Assembly: GCA_033032175.1 (NCBI GenBank)
Contig: CM065318.1
Location: 16,554,001 to 16,618,000, forward strand
From: Saturnia japonica
Taxonomy: Eukaryota > Arthropoda > Insecta > Lepidoptera > Saturniidae
DNA length: 64,000 nucleotides
Direction of reading: 5' to 3'
Each line of letters begins with the position of its first letter. Within the stretch, counting starts at the first letter, position 1. This document shows, piece by piece, positions 55,790-64,000 of the stretch. The notes beneath the pieces were generated by a model. The model was not told the DNA's origin. It saw only the letters and a program-made list of their open reading frames with translations, and did not search any database. The position numbers and the translations under genes were made by a program.

Positions 55790-57540
55790 ATATGAACCTG
55801 GCATTGCTTTTAAATAAGTTAAAGTATTTTTAAAATGGACAGTGGTGTTTTGCTTTTACACTCCGTCAATTGTAAAATGCCAATAGAAATGTATAGTAAA
55901 AATGTACAATTAATTAACCCGTCCTTTAGAGCTTAGCGCCGTACCACTGAAAACGTATTTGAAGTATACCATTCCACCAAAATTTTTAGATATACATGGT
56001 GTTATATAGTAGAGTTTTCTTGGTTTTATCAAACTAGCTTAACTCTGCTTTTAATATAAGTAGCTACGTCTTACCATGTACTTGCAATGGCATTTGATGA
56101 TGCGTGGTTCTATTTATTTCATAAACAAAAAGATAGGAGAGCGAAAAAATCTTAACGGACTCACACTAGGGATGATCGATTATCGATATCCATCGATGTT
56201 ATTAAAACGTCAATAAACCTTGACGTTTCCACCTTTGTCTGTTGTAAATAGGGTTCGAGGGTCTGTATATGAAAGTAACACAAGTTTTCTTTACAAAAAA
56301 TGTTGTCAATTCTAGAGTACATCTAGATGTAAGTACCTAAAGATAAAGTCCGAACGCTAGAGGTAACAAGCAATGTCTCGATATTTATCAGACATCGATG
56401 TTTACTTACCAATATTGACGTCGATGTTTTTCAAATATAGCTCATCTCTATTTTCCAGTTTGGTTTTAAAGAGAAACGATATCGCAATCTTACATTCACG
56501 CTAATTTATTTATCTTCGCTGGATTAGTTAGTACACTCATAAACTGATATTTAATGGCCATTTTATTATATGGTTTCTACAGCCCTAGCCGAGGTTAGGC
56601 CATTTGCCATGTAGATTTCTTATTTAAAACAGTATTTTATCAATAACATTTAAAAATGTAGTTTTGATTGAAGGTAAAATAAACGAAACATTATTTTGAT
56701 TGGATGCTAAGACAAACAATAATTTCGTAATTTAATAAACTGTTTTAGAAAGTAATGTTTAAATTTCACTTGAAAATATTGTATTTTTAAAGTCAATCAT
56801 GGTGGTAGAATCTAAACAGTGGACGCAGGTTATATGCAAACTTATACTGGTGGCGTTGTAGCATAATAATATATGAAATTAGATTTGTAAATAAACATTC
56901 TTGATCTGTGGTGTGCAGGCTACTGTATAATCTGTGACAATTTATTTTGGCACGTTTTTATAAACCACGTGAAAAAAATTTATATTTTTTTTTTAAAACG
57001 GTATTTACTTTTCTACATTTAAGTGCTTGTTTTTAACAAGTTATCGTAGAACTAACAAATGTTTTCATTTTAAGATAACGTGTAAAGTGTAGGTAGGTTC
57101 ATTTTTTTTATTGTTGATTTTGTGTTTACATGTTCATAAACAATCTAGAGTAATATTTTTTTTGTTTCCATAATAAAAGCTACGTTAATATAATTATGGT
57201 TTCATTTATTTGGTTCATAATTTCATTTGTGATAAATTTAAATATACTTACTTTAAAACTTGGGAGATGCCACAGCGCCCGCGGTATATACATCCGTCTT
57301 TATTTTATCAAAATAAATAATGGCGGGAAAATTACAAGCGCCGATTTAAGCTGCCCTAGAACCCGAGTAGGTAACTGGGTATACAAATAAAAAACAAATG
57401 CGCAATATTTGGCAAACATTTAATAATTATTATTTAAGCTAGCATCCAAAATTACAATAAAAATATTTTTTCTACCTAACTCGCGAACACGAGAACAGGG
57501 AATGTAATAAAATCTGTATATATTGATAAACTTGTTGAAC
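55790..57540. other. AT-rich gene-free stretch
   Basis: No exon-like or repeat-family sequence recognised beyond short T and A tracts. Confidence 0.5.
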
Positions 57541-57543
57541 TAA

Positions 57544-57634
57544 TAAAGCGGAAACATACTTTTTAACGGGCGAAGTTACGTTCTGTCCTTTTCTATGAGT
57601 CGCGTCGCGTGTTAAAAGTAAGTTTCCGCCTTTA
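57544..57634. mobile_element. 91-bp MITE with 24-bp inverted ends
   Basis: TAAAGCGGAAACATACTTTTTAAC (57544-57567) and GTTAAAAGTAAGTTTCCGCCTTTA (57611-57634) form an inverted pair with three mismatches. Only 43 bases separate them. Confidence 0.7.
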
Positions 57635-57689
57635 CACTTCGTTTTTCATTCCATACAGTAAGTACAGTGCGGCAAAAAGAGTAGAATAT

Positions 57690-57806
57690 AGACTGGCTTG
57701 TCAGCGGACCTGTGCAAATTTCGACCAATAGAATTACATAAAAATCTAGAGATACAATTCTATTGGTCGAAATTTGCAAAGCTCTGCTTCAGTGGACATG
57801 CAGCCT
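57690..57806. repeat. Perfect 23-bp hairpin within a MITE-like unit
   Basis: Arms 57713-57735 and 57756-57778 (core CAAATTTCGACCAATAGAATT and its exact complement) enclose a 20-base loop. Outside them, 'gcttgtcagcggacc' and 'gaagcagagc..tggacatgcagc' show weaker inversion. This suggests a foldback element of about 117 bp. Confidence 0.75.
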
Positions 57807-59879
57807 TAATGAGAGCGTTAATATTGTTTTACGTATTGTAAACGGTGTTTACGCTTTCTAATTTTTTATTTATCTATTTAATACTTGTTCAGGTTTCACC
57901 AGTTGACTGTTTTTTCATTGATGTATTTATGTAACTACACAATGGTAAAATCCAATCAACTAGCAACATATAAAATGTCACTTTAGTATACGGAATTAAA
58001 AAAAACGAGCTATATAGTTCATAACAAGTTCTCAAGAGATATAATAAAATATAAAAGTTCATTATAATAAAAATATTAAAAACCACGTACAATAATCATT
58101 TCATTTAAAAGATAGGTCATAAATTCACTCCTTTCTATCTATTTTAATAGTAATACATAATTAACGTTTTTTTTATAGTTAATTATACTTTTCTGCCAAT
58201 GTAGGCAATTTCGCCAATATCAAGACAGTTATCTTTATTTAAGGAGTGACAGATAATGTGTGGGAAACCTGTCAAAATAAAAAATAAAAATTTTGAAATA
58301 AAGATATCTGTTAATTGAAAAATGGACCCTAAATGTGATAACAAAATAAACACAACACTATCTAAAGCGACCATAAAAAACTAAAATCAATTTAAAATGA
58401 AATCTCATAAATACAATTTATATAGGAATGAAGCTCGATGCAATTAGAAACGCTATGCGCTTATAAAATAACTTAAGAAATAATATCATATATTATTTAT
58501 TTATATTATTATATATTAGTTCCATGGGCGTAGTCTGGCAAACCCTAAAACATCATGATGTTGGTAAGCGCTCGGTCGGAGTGCTTCCGGAAACAAATTA
58601 ACATTAGTTTTCCTTCCCTGGGCAAAGTCCTGGTTACGTCCATGGATAGATCTCTTGAAAACTACTTGATTACACTGGCTTGAATAAACTGAACTGTAAC
58701 TTGATTGTCCAATTATCGCAGAAAGGCTCCATCGACAGTTGGCCATGTCACAACTTGCATATCACTCATTTGCGACAAGGACGACATAAAACACAAATGA
58801 GCCGGTTTGAGTTAAAAAAGACTGAGTAAATCCTTATTAAGTTTCTGTTGAAGCCTCTGAACAGACAGAGAGAAAGATTTTAAAAAGTGAGAAGTATCTG
58901 AGAGAAGTAAATTTAAATTTCAAAAATCTTGTTACCTACTCAAAATTCATCCTTAGTTATGTCAAGCTTGTCGCAAGTGCATAATAAGTTACTTCAAATG
59001 CGACACAATGCCTGAATTATGAAGGCAACAGGTAAGAAGCAGACTCTGTATATGAAAATTGTCGATGTAATCGAATGAAATTACTGTAGTCATAGTTCTA
59101 CCACAACACTAATTTAGGCCATACTGCTTTATTACATTAGCGCCATTTTAGTAATTTTCGGAACTCTTATACATTTTGATAGATACAAACAGTTGCAAAT
59201 GTTGCAATCTCATATAAGTTCTACCTTTCATAACCTGGAAAATACCGATTTCTATAAGCTGTATTGATAATTATGTCAATATTTTACTTTGATCAAAAGT
59301 GTCGTTCTCCGATACATATTGTTTCTTTTAATCTCTGAGAACCTTTATATAATCACTTAATCAGGTTTATATTCTATCACATTTTCTTAAATACTTTACA
59401 TAAAAAATGGCAGAACTATGTCTAGGAGCAATTTTTATATTAAATTACCAAAATACATAATGTATTGATTAGCGATTACTTTGTAAATACCAGCACTTTT
59501 CAAAATCAAAATATTAATTAAACGTGCAAATTTTTAGGTAAATATATTTTACTTAATACAATAGTCATCTACACGTAGGTATAGTTGTAAAAGAAATAAA
59601 AAATAATCTAACACAATACTGACGTAATTAAAAATCGTAAGACTAAATTTAATGACAAACAGAGCGATAATATTTTAAATAACATTTTTATTTCCAAAAA
59701 ATGGATAAAGGTAAAAGCGACGCTTACAAAAAGAATAAAATAAACTACAAAAAATCCAATTAATATTCTTAAATAATTGTAGTTATTATTAAAATAACAT
59801 AAAGAACTTTCTGCCTTATATAAAAACACATTATGGAACTTTTTTTAAATTGATGTTCGCAGCCATAATTTATTTATTT
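57807..59879. other. AT-rich stretch with one common repeat remnant
   Basis: Minus-strand GRNQDFAQGR at about 58640-58610 ('ccctgggcaaagtcctggttacgtccatgg') is a conserved piece of a widespread insect repeat, not a protein. Nothing else recognised. Confidence 0.4.
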
Positions 59880-60020
59880 ATGAGCCGATTTGGATTTTTT
59901 TTTTTGTTGGAAAGGGAATACCTCAACGTTGGTCCCATTTTATTTTCATTCGCGGGACCTTTGACTTCGACGATACACCAGGCAGCTCCTTAAAATCATT
60001 GAAGTTTGCTTTCTTTTATG
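59880..60020 (-). repeat. Interspersed repeat R3, copy 4
   Basis: 'tgagccgatttgga...gaatacctcaacgttggtcccattttattttcattcgcgggacctttgacttcgacgatacaccaggcagctcc', reverse orientation. Confidence 0.65.
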
Positions 60021-61999
60021 TTATTCTACATAAATGAATATTATCAAACCAAAATATAAAAAATACAAATTATATTGTAATTTATCAATAATTTATTTTA
60101 ATCTTACATGAAACGATTTTTTTAAATGAATTACTGTGATGTTTGTAGAGTCAAAATTACAACAAAAAAATTCGTCTACTAGACATTTATTATTAATGAA
60201 TCACTTAAATATAGTACCGTATAAAAAGCTACAATATCTGGTAACACGTGAGCAACAGTTTCGATTGAGCTCAACAATAAGATACATTTTATTCACTGAT
60301 ACCAATATATACAGCCTAAACGTTGGCTGAATTACATTTATGAAAGCCACGATCAAATGCGATGCCGATATGTAAAAAGAAGACGCGTGATGACCAGGCC
60401 TGGATTTATAGGAGAGCAACAGGGGCTTCCCCTACAAAAGGCCTCCAGAATGATTTTAGTAGGTAGGTATTTATATTTTGTCTACAAGTCACGAGATTGG
60501 AGAGCTAAGCATAATAACTACACTATAATTTACTACAATACACAATAATGTGATAAGTTACTAAATTTTATTATTAAGTGAGGTAGTAAAGACTTTCAAG
60601 TTATATAGGCGCTGAAGAAATTTCATAACTTAAATTCTAGAAAAATCAACTTTGCACATAGGTACCTTTAATCTCACTTTTATTTATTGAACGATGACGT
60701 TACACGTGGTCGCGTCATCAGAATGCCGCGTTTTTGTAACATATATTTTCCAAGCCCGGTAAAGTTGTAAAAGCCGCAGCGGCGTTTCTGTTTTTGGATA
60801 GGACTAAGGCTAACAGCAAGGTCAGACAAAAACGAACGAATTTGCTCACGAAATTATTTTTACTTTTTATTGATGTTTTACCATATAATAGGACGAATAT
60901 ACCAAAAGGTGAAAAATTAGGAAACATTTTTTTAATTCTATCAGTACTTCAGATAGTTTAAAAAAAAATTAAAACAGTAAGGTTAAGGTGCCAGGGGAGG
61001 GGAATGCACCACCATTTTGAGGTTATTTCACCGCGTCACATAATGCCCATTTTGTATAAATTATGACTCGGAGAAGCTACGAGGGTCGTTTTAACTATAA
61101 TCGAAAGTTCTTGTCAAGATTTTTCGATTGTATATACAAAACGTTAGTGTGGAATAGTGATTGTGAATATATTATATGGTGTCAAAGTTAAAAATGAAGA
61201 AAACTTAATACAATGTCGGCCTGTACTCGTCAAAAAGCCAAATCAAAATATAGAAATCGTATATACGGTTGGAAATAACTTCTCAACATAAATCCAGTGA
61301 TACCCGTAAAATACGATAAAATGACAGAGTGAAGCGATGATGGGAACGTAATAGTACATTGTGTTTTGAGGATGGTAAATAAGAAATTACGATCGAGAGT
61401 TGCCAGTAAATAAATAAATTTATTATTTATTATTACTTCACAATACTAGTCAACTCAAGAATTACAAAATTTGCAAAGAGTGGGATTTTTTATGCGGTTG
61501 GCGGGCTAGTGTTCCGTAGATAATACAAATATGTTGCGTTTAGAAACGTAAAAAACGCAGAGGCATACAGCCAAATAAATTGTAAAAAAATGGACATCAT
61601 TTGGAAAAACCCTCGGGCCTTACTTAGTGCAAAAAAAAGTCCCTCGGGTTTTATTTAGCTTAGCGGGTTACATCGAAGATAGCCTGCATATTATGACACT
61701 GTTTACATGACACTAATAAAGGTTTAAGTTTACTAAAATTGTACCTAATCAGTAAAATAACGTAAAAGGCGAATTGTTTAAAAAACGCCAAAATGCGCAA
61801 TAATTCGGTTATTAAACATAATATTATTATATAAAAAGACGATCTAAGTCAAAGCTATGTAGTATCTTAGTAAAAAACCTACATGTGAGGTTATGTGATG
61901 TGGCATTTAATTTGATTCTAAGGGATCTTTTTTTTTTTTTTTACTATTATAGTTGAGACAAAAATTGACAGACCACTAAATACATACATATATTCATGT
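60021..61999 (+). other. Gene-free stretch with an R2 fragment
   Basis: R2 3' part at about 60745-60830 ('ccaagcccggtaaagttgtaaaagccgcagcggcgtttctg...ggctaacagcaaggtcag', then A-rich). The rest is AT-rich; short ORFs near 60136-60548 have no conserved features. Confidence 0.5.
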
Positions 62000-62255
62000 T
62001 CCTTCCCTCCTCCCAAGAGGAATTGCTCCTCGAATTTCTACAGATAGGGAATTAACCAGTTCCCCACCTTATTGCAACTACGGCACCAGCCCAACCACTG
62101 GTTCGGCCACTTTGGCACCCTTGTTGAGCATGATGCGCAGCTTTCGCGGCTGAGTGTCTTAAGCGCTTGCCCCCAAGCCCGTTGAAGCTGTAAAAGCTGT
62201 ATGAGGCTCCAGGGATCCTATGGCTAACAGTACCTATAGTCAGTTATAAAAAAAG
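62000..62255 (+). repeat. Interspersed repeat R2, longest copy
   Basis: Extends from 'ccttccctcctcccaagaggaattgctcctcgaatttc' through 'cggccactttggcacccttg', 'tttcgcggctgagtgtc', 'gttgaagctgtaaaagc' to 'ggctaacagtacctatagtcagtt', then an A-rich tail. Best reference copy for the family. Confidence 0.75.
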
Positions 62256-64000
62256 TTGTGATTGTTAGATCCATACGATGAATTGTAAGAAGAAACATTT
62301 AAAAATACACCTGTAAAATTAATGTTTCTAAAATCGTTTATGTATAAAACGAGTAAGTACTTAATATTTACTTACATGACTTACTTTTACTTACTTAATC
62401 ATTTTGAAAAAGTAATAATTTTCAGGATTCTGCACCCCTTAATGAATAATATGAAAATTATGTAGGTATAGCCAGACAATATTTGGATACGAAGTTCTAT
62501 GTCAAAACAATAGAATCATTTTATGACCAGATGCAGAACCTAATGGGGTTGCTTATAGAATACGTGGACGAACAGAATGAACAAATATAAATATATCCGT
62601 ATACCCGAAACTTAAACATTTTAAATTGAGGTCGAGTGATGATTTCGAACTTTAACATGGAAAACAGATAATCAGTTAATCCTTGATATTTTCAAAAATT
62701 TGTAATGGTTCTATAACAGTAGTTCTATTGTTATTTTTAAAATTCAAAGTTACACAAATTTTGAAACTAATACAATTACATCTCATTTAATATTATGTGT
62801 AAAAGATAAAAGTAAATTATTTCTCGAGATAAAACAAGCAAAAACCCATAAGAAAAAACTTGAAATGTTAAATCCCATTTACACGGCATATGAAATATAA
62901 CTGCAGTCAACCAATCAGACCTATCGCATATCAATCGATAGAATATCTTCTTTTTTTTAAGATAACAATTATCAAACGTTATCAACGATGTATGAACGAT
63001 AACGATGACTTTTTAATTAATTTATTATGTATTATATACACACACACATAGAAGGGGAAACACGGTGAATATTCTTTATCACCTGACAAGACCATAAAAA
63101 ACCGCTTCTTTGTCTGTATTTTATGTCATAATAATTGCTGTTTTTAAGATTAAGATTAAAAAACTCCCTATAGAACATTATTTTACTTAGTTTATTCCAC
63201 CTTGGTTATTTTTTTATTCAAATAAAATAAAAAAGGTAATTTTTAAAATTGGGTACGACTACGATAATATTTCGTCTTTTAAAAATGTTTAAGTTCGTTG
63301 CGTTTTTTTTACTGTTAGGATTCTATTAACTTAAAATACCTATCAAACAGAACTTAATTACTAGCAAGTCTGCTATAAGCATCTAGAACTTATTCAAAAC
63401 GTGACACGAAAAAATACGATAAAAATAACTAAGGAACAAAGAGGTTATTTTTTTAGGTTATGTACCTATACATATTTCCGTTGTTTATTTAATTTCATTA
63501 AACAATGAAAACTTTAGATTAAAACTTCTTATAAAAGGAAAACAACACTATCTATTACAAGGAAAATTAAGGCCAATTGCGAACTATAAAATAATGTAAG
63601 TAAATGAGTACGAAACGTAAATTCATATTATTTGCGTTGTTTTTAATTTCCAAATGGTGCGATTACATTTATTTTTTAATATCAGTATCGATTGTTATTT
63701 ATGACGAACGTATTGAGTTTTTGATAGACAGGAAATACTTTTAATCTTAAATATATTTCATAAAAAAATATTATAATATAGAATTATTTATTTCAGTATA
63801 TAACACCAAGCAACAGTGGCCCGTACTACGTACTTAGGACATAATATACTGTAATAGATTTTCGACTAGATTTTCACGTTGTTACTGTACATTGGGTTAG
63901 CACGTTACACGGCCGTCTTCCCATTAAACTGTGATTTTTTTAAATATAACCTTATATAATGTGTAGAAAGAGGAAAAACTAATAAACAAGATGATGTGAT
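62256..64000. other. AT-rich gene-free window end
   Basis: Short (AC)n at about 63039-63050. No exon, RNA gene or recognised repeat. Confidence 0.5.

Noticed and set aside
58516..58746. 76-codon minus ORF containing GRNQDFAQGR
   Set aside because: That string is a translated piece of a common insect repeat, not a protein motif.

Overview
The window is nuclear DNA of an insect, most likely a moth or butterfly. The DNA is AT-rich, genes are split into short exons with GT..AG introns, a member of the insect yellow/major-royal-jelly family is present, and more than half of the sequence is interspersed repeats of lepidopteran type (tRNA-derived SINEs, mariner and pogo/Tigger transposons, MITEs, a solo LTR). 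No bacterial-style gene, CRISPR array or operon is present.

Three conserved protein genes can be assembled by hand. (1) 9367-20181, plus strand: the last eight coding exons of an oxysterol-binding-protein-related protein of the ORP9/10/11 type. The ligand-binding domain is complete. The N-terminal part, including any PH domain, would lie upstream of the window. (2) 39372 down to 29606, minus strand: a yellow-family secreted protein with a signal peptide and seven recognisable exons. About 40 residues in the middle, expected between the exons at 35149-34901 and 31185-31105, cannot be found. (3) 44199-52594, and possibly on to 54034, plus strand: the CHY/RING zinc-finger ubiquitin ligase RCHY1 (Pirh2), complete. 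An apparent reading-frame conflict separates its penultimate exon from a serine-rich terminal exon. Genes 2 and 3 are divergently arranged around a gene-poor gap of 4.8 kb.

Layout: 1-1737 decayed Tigger element; 1738-9366 repeats, with a short cysteine-rich exon-like stretch at 6278-6150; 9367-20181 ORP9-like gene with repeats in most introns; 20182-28450 repeats, MITEs and two unassigned ORF regions; 28450-32400 three mariner pieces in and beside the 3' part of the yellow gene; 32400-39372 rest of the yellow gene, with a TTAA MITE, a tRNA-derived SINE, a solo LTR, two TIR elements and an unassigned exon; 39373-44198 intergenic; 44199-54034 RCHY1; 54035-64000 repeats and MITEs with no recognisable gene.

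The three genes belong to separate processes: lipid transfer at membrane contacts, secreted cuticle/pigment protein, and ubiquitin ligation. Nothing suggests that they form a functional cluster. The main oddities are the missing yellow exon, the RCHY1 C-terminus, the unassigned exon in yellow intron 1, and a four-cysteine exon-like sequence with CS-alpha-beta-like spacing. All homology calls are from memory of the families. No search was run.
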